A DNA stretch of 64,000 bases from Nothopassalora personata (taxonomy: Eukaryota > Ascomycota > Dothideomycetes > Mycosphaerellales > Mycosphaerellaceae). The DNA lies in the NCBI GenBank assembly GCA_033816765.1, contig CM066292.1:2914001-2978000 (forward strand), given 5' to 3'. The position numbers were made by a program, and so were the translations under genes. The number at the start of each line of letters is the position of its first letter. The stretch's first letter is position 1. Of the stretch, positions 40,521-50,752 are shown piece by piece. Under the pieces are notes generated by a model. It was not told the DNA's origin and did no database searches. It saw nothing but the letters and a program-made list of their open reading frames with translations.

Positions 40521-43500
40521 ATGGTCGCCACCGACCGTCTTGGACCACGAGATGGAAGGTGGGATATTTCGAGTGACACCACCTCATATATCGACGATGG
40601 CTGTCCGACAGTATGGCGAGGCTCAGCACAGGAAATGGATCAGTCGCAGATACCAGCAAAAGGCACCTCCAGCAATCGGCAGGAGGACGTCTCAACACCA
40701 CGCAGCACGACTCGAGTAAAGCCGATCGATGGCGATCTCCTTCAACGGCTTTTTCGGGCTACTATGGATGAGAAGCGCCGAATAGCAGAGGAGACTCGAG
40801 CGCAGGCCATGGCACTTCGCGATACGGAGAACGTCGTGGAGTCAAAGTCTCGGCGCAGTGGCAAGAAGCCCGGAGGCCTGTACATACCCGACCACTTGAA
40901 GCGTGGAGGAGAGGATTCGAAGAGAAGACATCGCGAGGAGGTCGACGGCCGCGCCGAGGAGGCGCCTGTGAAGACGACGCCTCGAGTGATAACAGCAGAA
41001 ATCAGGGAGATCCCTCAGCGGTCTGCGAAAGAGAAAAAAGACTTGAAGAAAGCAAGCAAAAACACAGGTCCGGATGGCATTGAACCGCTTAGGCATGACA
41101 ATCAGGAGGCCTATGTGGATTTGCCGCTACCGCATGTCGAAGACGAGATCGATGTAGTGAATGCCGATCCGGACATTAGCCTCGTAGAGGATGAGCAGCT
41201 TCTCGAGCCAGCCACGGAAGAGCAGGATCTGACCTCAGGGCCCACGAAGGACAACAAGAAAGGCAAGAAAAAGCGCAAAAAGCAACAGAATGCCGCCCAG
41301 CGAGCTGATAGGGATGCGGCAGATGCCATCATGTCTGGCGCTCTATTGGCTGAAGATGATGTTCCAGTTGTTGTGGAGAACAACGACATGTCGCAGAGAT
41401 CCGGGAGAGCATCGAGCGCTAGCTTCGTAGCCGCATTTGATACCCCAAGACGCGAAGAAGCACGCCCTCGCAGCCACAAATCCTCTTCGACCTCGAGCAA
41501 GCCATCTCGAGCCGAATCAAGTCCTGCGCGCAAAGCATCCTCTACTACAGCGACGTCCGTTAGGGTCGAGTCTGAGAAGGCAGCCTCATTCGCCCTCTTT
41601 GAGGAAGTGGGACAAGGATGGATTGGAAATCCTTTTGCAAAAGACGAATCAACAGCCTCAAGGACCAAATCGATGTCTAAAGGCAGTGCTCAGTTCACCG
41701 TCCAACAAAGCGACGCGAGCAAAGGACCAACTTGTCGGTCGCCCCGAGCAACTCGTTCCGAGGCACGCGACCAAAATGGATCGGCGAAGAGACCTGGCAG
41801 TGATGTGCAAGGCTGGGAAGAGATCGCACAGCCTATTGCTAGAAGCCGGTCCGAGGTCCACGGCGGTTGGCGTGCTGGGTCGGGAAATCGCCATCATGCG
41901 CGGTCTGTTCGCAGTCTCGAAGGTGCTGCAACAGATTGGAATGAGTCACATGCTGAGCGTCCTTCAAAAGGCTTAAGGCCCAGTATTCACTCACGCTTAG
42001 TGTCGATAGATGGGGGCAAAGCGGTCGCTCTTGACTGGGGCGAAGAATCACCTGGGAGATCAAGGTCAAGTAAGACCGCTGCCAAGAACCTCTTCAACAT
42101 CCCGATACTGGGAGATGTCGAGCCAGCCAAGTTAGCATCAGCACAAGCTCGTTCGAAGGGATCGGACGACAAACTCAGCCCAGAGCAACCCCGGGCCCAG
42201 CATGTTCGGGGCAGCACGAGGTCTGGCGCATCCCGTCGCAGCGTTGAGATTGCAAGTCAGGACCGCTCGCACCACGGACCTCAATCGGCGTCCGCACATG
42301 ATCTTGAAGAAATGGGTGGCGGATGGTACCAGGTGCCGCTAGAGGTTGGCCGCTCCTACGTCTCTCGGAGCCGCTCACAGTCTCGAGTAAGAACGAGCGT
42401 CAGCTATCGAATCAGTCAAGATGCGGAAAGTGTTCACCAAGCTAGATCACCAAGCAAACATTCAAAAGATGGCTCGGCTACAGAAGCTCATAGACAACAC
42501 GATAAATGGACACAATACGACCGCGACGAATGTCAAATTGCCGGGTCAGCATACTCCGCTCAGCCTTCTGTACACGAATTGGCAGACACGAGCCAGAGTT
42601 CGAAGAGTATCCAAGAACGGAACGCGTGTCGAAGCGAGCACTCTAAGCAGGCAACTGTGAGATCTGCTTACGGATGGGAGAACCATCCAAGACATATTTC
42701 TGTTGCCAAGTCGGCGGCGCAAGGCTCATATCGGCAAGCGACTGCTTCGGGCCGCCTCTCAACGGTCGAGGCTGCCGGAGCCTATGATAAGGTTGAGGAA
42801 GCAGAACACGATCGGAAGCAGACTGCCTGGTCTGGCATCAAAAGCGACCAAGCGGCATCCCGACATTCCCAGCCCAGCAACCCTCGCGTGCATCCGACCA
42901 TCTTCGCCGGAAAAGGCTGGATCTCGCCGCATCCGCTCAGCGAAGCACCATCAGCAGTGGCATCGCCACCGCAATCAAGGATCGTGCTTCCGGAAGAAGC
43001 ATACCCATATGGCGCAACCATGACCTATGAGGAGTGGCGAGAGCTGCAAGAACGGGGTATGAGGTCGCATCGAAACTTCTCGCAAACTGAGAGCGATCAG
43101 ACCAGAAGAGGAAAGCGACACCACGGCCGGTATAAGTTCGCTGGTTGGGAAGCAAAGTCTTCTGATGAGTCTCGTCTCGAGCAGGAGGGGTCGAGGCGTT
43201 CTGGGTCAGGTCAATCTCGATCAAAGAGATCCACTTCTACCCGCGATGGCCTCGCCAACAGCTACCGTGCCCCTACAGTCACTAGCGAGCAAAGTAGTGC
43301 CGCCCTCTTCTCCGACGAACAGCCGCGAACCATCACGAGCGATATGCTCAAAGATGACCGCAGTGTACACGAAAGCCATGCCTCCAGCAAGCCACGAAGC
43401 CTACTCAGTCGCATCCGTACCCTGACATCGTGGTCTCAACATCATTCTGGATCTAAGCAAGCCTACGATGGCTCCGAAGGGACGCACAGCTCTCGCCGCA

Positions 43501-43934
43501 GCTCTGGTCGCAGCGAGGCCAGGCAACACCCCCAACGCCATAGCTCACATTGGCACTCGCATCTCAGCTCTGAGCACGACTCCGGTAGCCATAGCTCGCC
43601 ACGGCATTCACACCGCAGCTCCAGGCACGAATCTGGCCACAGGTCGAAGCACAGTTCAGAACATCGTTCTAGACACAGCTCAGACCGACACTCCCGACAA
43701 ACCTCCGGTCGTGAGTCAAGGCATAGCTCGAGCGTGCAGGAGCGCGAGATGGAGGTAATGGAGGAGGGAAGGAATTTATGGAGTGAGAATCCTGAGTACG
43801 ACGGCACAGCTTCGAATGCTGAACAATCAGGATGGAAGGCGCCAAGTGAGGACTTGTCCCACACAGCTACATCCCAGCTCTACTTGCATAGGTACCGAGC
43901 AGAGGAGGCTTCATCAAACGGGTATGAGTCCTAG
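40521..43934 (+). CDS. Large disordered Ser/Arg/His-rich protein with GW/WG repeats (1137 aa), unknown
   Basis: A single exon. No folded domain is recognised. The N-terminal ~330 residues hold a conserved-looking GGLYIPDHLKRGG, a helix KRRIAEETRAQAMAL and two Lys-rich patches (KSRRSGKK, KKGKKKRKKQQ) that could act as nuclear signals. From 360 on the chain is Ser/Arg-rich with short Trp islands: QGW (367), QGW (432), GGW (450), DWG (506), GGW (602), YGW (719), KGW (800), AGW (876) and SGW (1105). Around 795-840 is the best block: AGKGWISPHPLSEAPS, then YPYGATMTYEEWRELQERG. The C-terminal ~1000-1075 is a run of Ser-His-Arg repeats (HRSSRHESGHRSKHSSE). GW/WG dipeptides in disordered chains are known Argonaute-binding hooks (GW182, fission yeast Tas3); that link is inference. 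It is certainly coding by length and composition. Confidence 0.85.
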   Translation: MVATDRLGPRDGRWDISSDTTSYIDDGCPTVWRGSAQEMDQSQIPAKGTSSNRQEDVSTPRSTTRVKPIDGDLLQRLFRATMDEKRRIAEETRAQAMALRDTENVVESKSRRSGKKPGGLYIPDHLKRGGEDSKRRHREEVDGRAEEAPVKTTPRVITAEIREIPQRSAKEKKDLKKASKNTGPDGIEPLRHDNQEAYVDLPLPHVEDEIDVVNADPDISLVEDEQLLEPATEEQDLTSGPTKDNKKGKKKRKKQQNAAQRADRDAADAIMSGALLAEDDVPVVVENNDMSQRSGRASSASFVAAFDTPRREEARPRSHKSSSTSSKPSRAESSPARKASSTTATSVRVESEKAASFALFEEVGQGWIGNPFAKDESTASRTKSMSKGSAQFTVQQSDASKGPTCRSPRATRSEARDQNGSAKRPGSDVQGWEEIAQPIARSRSEVHGGWRAGSGNRHHARSVRSLEGAATDWNESHAERPSKGLRPSIHSRLVSIDGGKAVALDWGEESPGRSRSSKTAAKNLFNIPILGDVEPAKLASAQARSKGSDDKLSPEQPRAQHVRGSTRSGASRRSVEIASQDRSHHGPQSASAHDLEEMGGGWYQVPLEVGRSYVSRSRSQSRVRTSVSYRISQDAESVHQARSPSKHSKDGSATEAHRQHDKWTQYDRDECQIAGSAYSAQPSVHELADTSQSSKSIQERNACRSEHSKQATVRSAYGWENHPRHISVAKSAAQGSYRQATASGRLSTVEAAGAYDKVEEAEHDRKQTAWSGIKSDQAASRHSQPSNPRVHPTIFAGKGWISPHPLSEAPSAVASPPQSRIVLPEEAYPYGATMTYEEWRELQERGMRSHRNFSQTESDQTRRGKRHHGRYKFAGWEAKSSDESRLEQEGSRRSGSGQSRSKRSTSTRDGLANSYRAPTVTSEQSSAALFSDEQPRTITSDMLKDDRSVHESHASSKPRSLLSRIRTLTSWSQHHSGSKQAYDGSEGTHSSRRSSGRSEARQHPQRHSSHWHSHLSSEHDSGSHSSPRHSHRSSRHESGHRSKHSSEHRSRHSSDRHSRQTSGRESRHSSSVQEREMEVMEEGRNLWSENPEYDGTASNAEQSGWKAPSEDLSHTATSQLYLHRYRAEEASSNGYES

Positions 43935-45155
43935 CTGCAGAATCATTGGGTAGCATTATGGTTCCATGGCATACTGGAGTAGAGTAGCCGTCAACGTCAC
44001 TACCATCCCGGACGCCTTTCTCTTCCACCTGCAATCGTAAGATCCAGCACACACTCCAGGAGTACTCATGGCCCCGAGCGAGCCACCCCTAAATCCCACG
44101 ACATCTCCTCTCCTCAAGCAAATCCCCAGACCTTAATTAACCCCCTTCTCAAGATCCTCCACCCTCCACAAAATCTCTCCCTTCCCCTTCCCCTTCCCCT
44201 TTCCCCCCATCCCACGCCTCGTCAAACCTCCCCCCCCCTCTCCAAACCCTCCTGCAAACTAACAACGTTTACCGTACCTCAACATAAACACCGCCACATC
44301 AGTCCCCACCCAAAAATCACCGCCTGATCGACAAGCCCCGACTTCTCCTGGGAATTCGCGTACTAGAATCCAGCCGCCGCCAGTCAGTACCGACAGGCGA
44401 AGAAGTTAATCTCGAGCCAGGTGAGGAGGTCGCAGCAGAGGTTGTTCATGCGTGCGAGGTGGTGAAGTAGGCTGATGAGGAGGAGGAGGAGGAGGAGGAG
44501 GAGGAGGAGGAGGAAGGTGATGTGGTGGAGCAGGAGGAGGGCGCAGGTGGCTGGTATTGCGAGCCATGTGGGTACGGCGGTGGGTAGGGGTTTGGCGTAG
44601 ATCATGGTCGCGAGGGCTTTGTAGAATGGTGAAATTGTGGTGAGTCTGTTGTGGTGGTGTGGTTGTGTTGTGTGGTGGCGGCGATGATAGTGATTTGGCC
44701 AATTTAGGTTTGGCGAGGTAGTGGTGTGCAGTAGACTGCGATCATTCGAGTTTGACATGTAGTCAGCTCGTAAGTGCCAGTGAATGCATCCTGACACTTG
44801 TGAGATGACGACGGGAGATCACCCCATGAGCAGGAAAGCAAACTGTACAAAACCGCTTCCTTCCAACGCTATCGATACACTATGTTACACCAGCATGCTC
44901 ACTTCATGCCACAGCCATCCACTTTGGGTCAATCGCCATGCCATTACGCCTCCTCATGCTGTCCATCTGGAGCGGAGATACAGTAGTCGCTTTTTGTCTG
45001 TGCAAGTGCAATCAATTGACAAGCATGACGTTTAGTAGAGGTAGTTTGTACAAATCCAGAGCCAGATTCATTCAATGGCAAGGACGTGGGTATCATATCA
45101 CAGACTCGTCGTGTCGTCGGTAAAGGTTCGAGACGGGTCGGTCATGGTGGCGAGC
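43935..45155. other. Intergenic with polypyrimidine tract and microsatellite
   Basis: 44101-44260 is strongly C/T-rich on the + strand (repeated CCCTTCC-like units). A GAG repeat follows at 44477-44512. A 137-residue minus-strand frame across the latter contains a Leu12 run produced by the repeat and is not accepted as a gene. HSP60 3' UTR lies at the right end. Confidence 0.5.
44477..44512. repeat. GAG trinucleotide microsatellite, 12 units
   Basis: Twelve uninterrupted GAG units on the + strand (CTC on the minus strand). Confidence 0.9.
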
Positions 45156-46990
45156 TTAGAAGCCCATGCCGCCCATGCCGCCCATTCCACCCATGCCACC
45201 CATGCCGCCTGGTGGGCCGCCATCCTTCTCCTCTGGTGCCTCGACAATTGCGACTTCTGTGGTACCGAGGAGTGATGCAACGCCGGATGCGTCGGTGAGA
45301 CCAGTGCGGACAACCTTGAACGGATCCAGGATACCGGCAGCGATCATGTCAGTGTACTTGCCCTTGGCGCTGTCGAAACCCTTGTTGAAGTCCTTGCCAA
45401 ACTCGTCCATGAGCTTGCCCACGACAACGGAGCCCTCAGTGCCTGCGTTCTCAACGATTGTTCGTGCAGGCTTGGTGATGGCGTTCTTTACGATCGACAC
45501 ACCAAGCTGCTGGTCGAAGTTTGCTGGCTTCACGCTGCCGAGGGCGTTGGCAGCAGCCTTGAGGAGAGCAGTGCCACCACCTGGGAGAATACCCTCCTCA
45601 ACGGCGGCGCGGGTGGCGTTCAGAGCATCGACCATGCGGTCCTTCTTCTCGCCGACCTCAACCTCCGAGGCACCACCGACCTTGATGACGGCGACACCAC
45701 CCGAAAGCTTGGCAAGACGCTCCTGCAGCTTCTCCTTCTCGTAATCGCTAGTGGTTGGGTCTGCCATGACCCCACGGATCTGCTCGCAGCGCTGAGTGAC
45801 GGTGTCCTTGGTGCCCTCGCCGTTGAGAATCACGGTGTCCTCCTTGGTGATGGTGATGGAGCCAGTTGAGCCGAGCATCTCTGGAGTAGCTTTCTCGAGC
45901 TTGATATCAAGCTCGTCAGTGAAGACGGTGCCGTTGGTGAGAACAGCGATGTCGCCAAGGATGCTCTTGCGGTTGTCACCGAATCCCGGTGCCTTGACGG
46001 CGGCGACCTGCAGTTGGCCACGGAGCTTGTTGAGAATGCAGACCGCGAGGGCTTCACCGTCAATGTCCTCGGCAATGATGACCAGTGGGCGGCGGAGCTG
46101 CTGAGATGCCTCGAGCGCTGGGACGATGTCCTGGACAGCAGAGATCTTCTTCTCCGACAGCAGGATGAGGGGCTTCTCGAACTCAACCTTTTGCGACTTG
46201 GTGTCTGTGATGAAGTATGGCGAGATGAAACCACGGTCGAACTTCATGCCCTCGGTAACCTCAAGCTCATCAGTTGTCGTCTTGCCCTCCTTGACCGTGA
46301 TGACACCCTCTTTGCCGACCTTCTCCATAGCGTTGGCGAGAAGGGTGCCAATGTGCTCGTCGCCGTTGGCGGAGATGGTCGCTACCTGCTTGATCTCGGC
46401 GGAAGTGGTGACATCGCGCTTGTTCGATCGGAGGTACTCGACCACGGCCTCGACGGCAGCCTGAGTGCCGCGGCGGAGGTCCATGGGGTTGCAGCCGGCG
46501 GCGACGTTCTTGACGGTCTCGGAGAAGATGGCGTTGGCGAGGACGGTGGCGGTGGTGGTTCCGTCTCCCGCAACTTCGTTGGTCTTGCTGGCGACATCCT
46601 GCAGTAATCGTGCACCGAGGTTCTCGAACTTGTCCTTGAGCGTGATGGCCTTGGCGACGGTCACGCCGTCTGCGGGTTGGTGTCAGTCAATGCCACTGGT
46701 GAGTGATGGAGACAGCTCTGGTGGTATATGGAGGAGGAATGGATCATACCCTTGGTGATCTTGGGCGAGCCGTAGCTGGACTCGATCAAAACGTTTCGGC
46801 CCTTTGGCCCAAGTGTTGTCGCAACTGCCTTGGCGAGCGTGTCGACACCATTGAGCAGCGACGCCCTGCCTTCCACACCGAACTTCAGCTCCTTGTGTGC
46901 GAATCTTCGCTGGGCGAGAGTGCCGGGTGTGATTCTGGAAGATGAGCGAGCTACTGCTGCTCGGGAGGAAGATGTCAACGCCCGCTGCAT
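45156..46990 (-). CDS. HSP60: HSP60, mitochondrial group I chaperonin
   Basis: The GroEL orthologue that folds imported proteins in the mitochondrial matrix with HSP10. Exon 1 is 46990-46750, the intron 46749-46670 (80 nt, GTATGA..CGCAG) and exon 2 46669-45156, giving 584 residues. The N-terminus ([33 protein letters not shown]) is a typical Arg/Ser-rich matrix-targeting presequence, with cleavage expected near RRFA. The intron splits PKITK and DGVTVAKAI, at the ATP-binding DGTTT region side. The ATP-binding motif [11 protein letters not shown], the signature [15 protein letters not shown] and the C-terminal GGM repeat ([12 protein letters not shown]) are all present. A heat-shock-element-like site lies about 200 bp upstream, fitting stress induction. 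Confidence 0.98.
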
Positions 46991-48328
46991 TGTTGCAACG
47001 CTGCCAGATGCCAGTCAAGAAAAAAGAAAAAAGTGATTCAGCGCCGATGCTCCAGATGGGCACAGAGGGGGGGGGGATGTGGTGTGATGGATAGGAGGAG
47101 GATGCAGTCGAGGTGTTTGGGAGGGAGGGCGAGCTCGTGGATAGCAAGCAATGCAGAATAGAAGAATATACGGTAACTAGCCGTAGAAGATTCCATTCGT
47201 GTTTTCCTCAGACCACCACACTACACCTTACCATTCATGGGTCAAGCGTCGCTAGGGTGGTCTAAAACGTGTCAGCCATTTCTTTGATCACACGTCCAAT
47301 CACAGCATCCCCGATCTCGCCGCAACATGACCACCCACTCTGCCTCGTGCCATCGTAGGGATGAATAGCCGGGCATATATCAATCGCACTTACAACTCGC
47401 ATATCACAACGACAAGATAGCAACGCCCATAGCGACACTGCCTTTTACCATGTCGAGTCGTATCTATGACGACGCGCTTTATCGGCAGCCCGGCAACCTC
47501 AACAGGAGACTGGGCTGCTGGGCAGCTCTCCTGAGGGCGCAAATCGGAACCCCATCGTGACTGAAAGCGACATGGTGGAGAGGCCGACGACTAGAGGAAT
47601 CGTAGACAAAAGTGCTGGCGAGCTTCGAGATCCTACTGTTCCTCAGATGCTTCGACAACGACTCTACCGCGCAGAAATTGGTCTGAACTGGAAGCGAAGC
47701 TTGAGAACGCCCTGCTTTCCACATATTTGTCCCTGTTCGCTGGTCTGCAGTCGGGTATTCGCCGAAGAACATCATTGTCGCTTGCAGTCTCGAGCACAGC
47801 AGCTATCTATGGGTCAACTTGCCAACTTACGAAGACCAGCCCAGTTGACCAGCTCCTGCTCCGTTGATGAGCGGTAGGCCCACACCAAGGGACCATGCAT
47901 ACGAGCAAAGCCATCTCCATTGGAAGCAGATACTGTATGGCACTTTCGACCTCCGCCTGATCTGGACGGTCGATCTCGGCTGGAAGTCGACTCACCAAGC
48001 AACTAATCTACTTAATCTAAGCATTGCTTATCACGACAGCTCCAAAGACACCTTCTCCTGCCTTGCAGCCTCGTCCTCAAACTATTGCGGGAGTAACCTC
48101 GGGTCTTGAGTCAACTGCAAACATGCGCGCGCTCTCCTCCTACCATACCTCGATAAGCATACGGATGCTACGTCGGTCGTCGCATTTAGCAATTCTGTTC
48201 TACAATGTCTTTCTCTCGCACTCACAATCCACCAATTTCCTCACATCCATAAATTATTCTAGCCTTCTGGTGGCACATTTACGAGCAATCATCGCTCAGA
48301 ACGCAGCAATTTTATCGATTAAACCGCT
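46991..48328. other. Divergent interval, HSP60 (-) / PHD protein (+)
   Basis: About 1.34 kb. It holds a run of ten G at 47067-47076 (HSP60 leader), a heat-shock-like element near 47186, and a TATA-like CATATAT at 47374-47380. The TATA-like site precedes a 36-codon frame starting MSSRIYDDALYRQPG at 47450. I cannot tell whether that short frame is a first exon, an upstream ORF or chance. Longer frames lack motifs. Confidence 0.5.
47186..47193. promoter_or_regulatory. Heat-shock-element-like site upstream of HSP60
   Basis: GAAGATTC gives the nGAAnnTTCn inverted pair of an HSF1 site, followed two bases later by another TTC. Further GAA units are nearby (47150-47165). It is 196 bp upstream of the HSP60 start. 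It is plausible from family biology but has only two strict alternating units. Confidence 0.4.
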
Positions 48329-50155
48329 ATGGCATACTCAGCTCGTCGCAGCCGGTCGCCTAGCGGTCCACCAGACGCTCTTGCGATGCATTCGCACCCA
48401 CCTACGTCGTCTCAAAGCCCGCGAGTGTATTACTACAGCGACCGCTCATCTCAAATCACCAGGCCTGAAGGACATTATGCCCAGCGGATGCCCGACAATT
48501 CTATCAATCGCGAGAGCTATGACCGTGGCGCGCCGCCCATGCTACTTCCAAACAAACAATCTCCACCAGTCCAGCCCTTTCGACACGTCGAGCCTGGCAC
48601 GCTCGATCGAGAGTGTAAGGCAAAACAGAAGCGCATGGCGGAAATGCTGAGAGATTTTGAAGCGAGGAATCCCGACCTGTCAGATAACATCAACAGTGAA
48701 GACGTTCCCGCATACCTGCTCGCTCCACTCATCAATACTCTCACAGTTCGTTCGAATGGTCAAAAGCAGAGGAGCAGAGAGGAGCAGGGTGACTTTATAC
48801 GCCACGTTCAAGAATCCAGCGGAGAGGTCTTCCATTTCGACGATGAAAACGTGGATCATGGTTCACGTTTCTACAGGCTGGTTCACTATCCGTTGAGCGA
48901 CAACGAACCGGAAGAGCCAAAAGCTGCTGAAAAATCGAGCCTCGACTCAGAGCCAGTCACCCTTTCTCTGCGCGACAGCACCGCTTCCTTCAGCTCGGAT
49001 GACTCGCCACGCAACGAGGCCGATCTGTCACCATGGATCGAACCAAAAAGAGTGTCGCATCACCTCGATAAGTTGCCTGGCCCAGTGAACCCTCTTCTCG
49101 AACGACACAACCCTAATGCTTGGCCACAATTGCATGTGAACTTACCGTACGCAACTTGGAACCCGCCGTCAGCGCCGAAGCGGGCCAGAAAGCCTACGGC
49201 GAAGAGCGTGAAAAGTGCAGATCAAGTACCCAAACGCATTTCGAAATCAACCTCGCGACGTAGAAAGTCACCGGACAAAGAGGTTGCCACAACCGCAGAC
49301 CAAACATCCAGAGCGCCTTCGAAAACAACCTCACCGTTGAAAAGACGACGAAACTTGCCAACAACAGAGCTCAGCGCCCTTGAGTCAAAGCGCAAGGCCT
49401 CCCACACCGGCATTGACGAACCTCAGAAACGTCGTAAGGGCCCAGACCTCCCTCTGTATCAGCGACGCACTCCCACCGCTGCGAAGAAAGGGAGCGAACG
49501 TCAAGGGGTTGCTGTGGTCTCTCCCGGACTCTCGTTGCCTCCGAGCATGCGCACCCCATCACCAAAAAGCAAAGTCGAAGACTGGAATTTCTTCGCATCC
49601 CCGCCACAGCCCGAGGTATCTAAGACCGCGCGGCCACAGTCGTCAACCTTCCCGAAGCACAAGAACCCAGATGCAAAGAGACGCTACGTCGGCAAGGCGC
49701 ACGCAGGAAAAGCAGTACAAGACGCAACAATGTCCAATTCAAAGACTGGTGATGACGCGGAGACCGTGTACGACTGCGCCTGCAGCTACACGACCAACGA
49801 TGGCCGCGAAGCCGTCCAATGCGATAGATGCGACTCCTGGCAGCACGTAGTCTGCTTCTACCAAGAGGGCGCCGATCTGCAAGAAGTCCAGCATTTGTGC
49901 ACGACTTGCAAGCCGAGGTATGTTGGAGACATCACATCTCTCGACAAGAAGCAAAAGGAGGTGCGTGGAGAGTCAGCAAGCACGGTCTCTGTGGAGTTCT
50001 CAGGCGCGCGAAAGGACCTTGCAACCGCGAGTCGACGGAAGCGATCGGCGAAGGGGAAAGGCAAGAAGAAGATACAGGTGCCCGGGAGGAACGATACGAG
50101 GAGGAGCAGGAAGAAGGTAGATTATGGGGAAAGGGCCGTTGATGCTGAGGAGTAG
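48329..50155 (+). CDS. PHD-finger protein, chromatin-associated (608 aa)
   Basis: A single exon. One PHD zinc finger at about 483-529 has a C-x-C, C-x2-C, H-x2-C, C-x2-C ligand series (YDCACSYTTNDG, VQCDRCDSWQHVVC, LCTTCKPR). PHD fingers usually read histone H3 tails; the Trp in CDSWQHVVC is at the aromatic-cage position. The rest is disordered and basic: Lys/Arg/Ser-rich 280-400 with SRRRKSPDKE and KRRRNLPT, and a C-terminal KRSAKGKGKKKIQVPGRND. A helical block near 90-180 (RMAEMLRDFEARNPDLSDNI..) may be a separate small domain. No SET, bromo or other catalytic domain is visible. I cannot match it to a named yeast protein. Confidence 0.88.
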   Translation: MAYSARRSRSPSGPPDALAMHSHPPTSSQSPRVYYYSDRSSQITRPEGHYAQRMPDNSINRESYDRGAPPMLLPNKQSPPVQPFRHVEPGTLDRECKAKQKRMAEMLRDFEARNPDLSDNINSEDVPAYLLAPLINTLTVRSNGQKQRSREEQGDFIRHVQESSGEVFHFDDENVDHGSRFYRLVHYPLSDNEPEEPKAAEKSSLDSEPVTLSLRDSTASFSSDDSPRNEADLSPWIEPKRVSHHLDKLPGPVNPLLERHNPNAWPQLHVNLPYATWNPPSAPKRARKPTAKSVKSADQVPKRISKSTSRRRKSPDKEVATTADQTSRAPSKTTSPLKRRRNLPTTELSALESKRKASHTGIDEPQKRRKGPDLPLYQRRTPTAAKKGSERQGVAVVSPGLSLPPSMRTPSPKSKVEDWNFFASPPQPEVSKTARPQSSTFPKHKNPDAKRRYVGKAHAGKAVQDATMSNSKTGDDAETVYDCACSYTTNDGREAVQCDRCDSWQHVVCFYQEGADLQEVQHLCTTCKPRYVGDITSLDKKQKEVRGESASTVSVEFSGARKDLATASRRKRSAKGKGKKKIQVPGRNDTRRSRKKVDYGERAVDAEE

Positions 50156-50752
50156 GAGGCCTCCAGTGGGATGAAGATTGTAAGAAATTGTTCGGGTAAG
50201 ACTTTACAGCAGAATGATTGACGATTGACAGTGACTTGGCAGCAGACTATACTTTGGATGACGCTGCGACTGGAAAATGACTGTAAACCTTGTTGGCTAT
50301 TCGATACCAGGCATGGCAATCGACATTGACTAGTATGACTACTAGGGCGGGCGGCGTAGAATATGTTTGGCTTTGGTTGGGTTGATTTCGCATTGCTGCG
50401 TATGTCCAGGCGAAGACGCGACATCGAGCCGTGGTCTATTATTGCTGTTGATTACTGGCGTGTAGTCCCGCTCCTCAGCTAAGGCTGGCTATTGGTAGTT
50501 TCGAGCTCCTAGAATGGATTTTTCTTCTTGTTTTCCTTTGCTTCGTTCGTTTGCCACTTTCAGCAGATACATCTTTCAATCTCTCAAGGGCTAGCACAGC
50601 TGTTGCGAATGGGCCTGGTATTCTCGTTGCGTGGCTCACTGTATCCTCCCTTAGCGCTGCCAACAGATATTGACGACCGAGCGACAAGATCCATACAAGA
50701 TTGTGTAACAATTCATGATTTCGTTCGACTGATGGGTATCTCAATAATGCAA
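50156..50752. other. Convergent 3' region between PHD gene and derlin
   Basis: About 0.6 kb between two converging stop codons. Frames are short and lack motifs; 3' UTRs are expected. Confidence 0.5.

Noticed and set aside
44384..44797. 137-codon minus-strand frame with a poly-Leu stretch
   Set aside because: The hydrophobic run is produced by the GAG microsatellite; the rest is His/Thr/Pro-rich without a family signal.
45160..45230. GGCATGGG-type tandem repeat at the HSP60 3' end
   Set aside because: It encodes the normal Gly-Gly-Met tail of chaperonins, not a separate repeat element.
46014..46607. 197-codon + strand frame opposite HSP60
   Set aside because: Antisense of a well-supported chaperonin exon; no independent motif.
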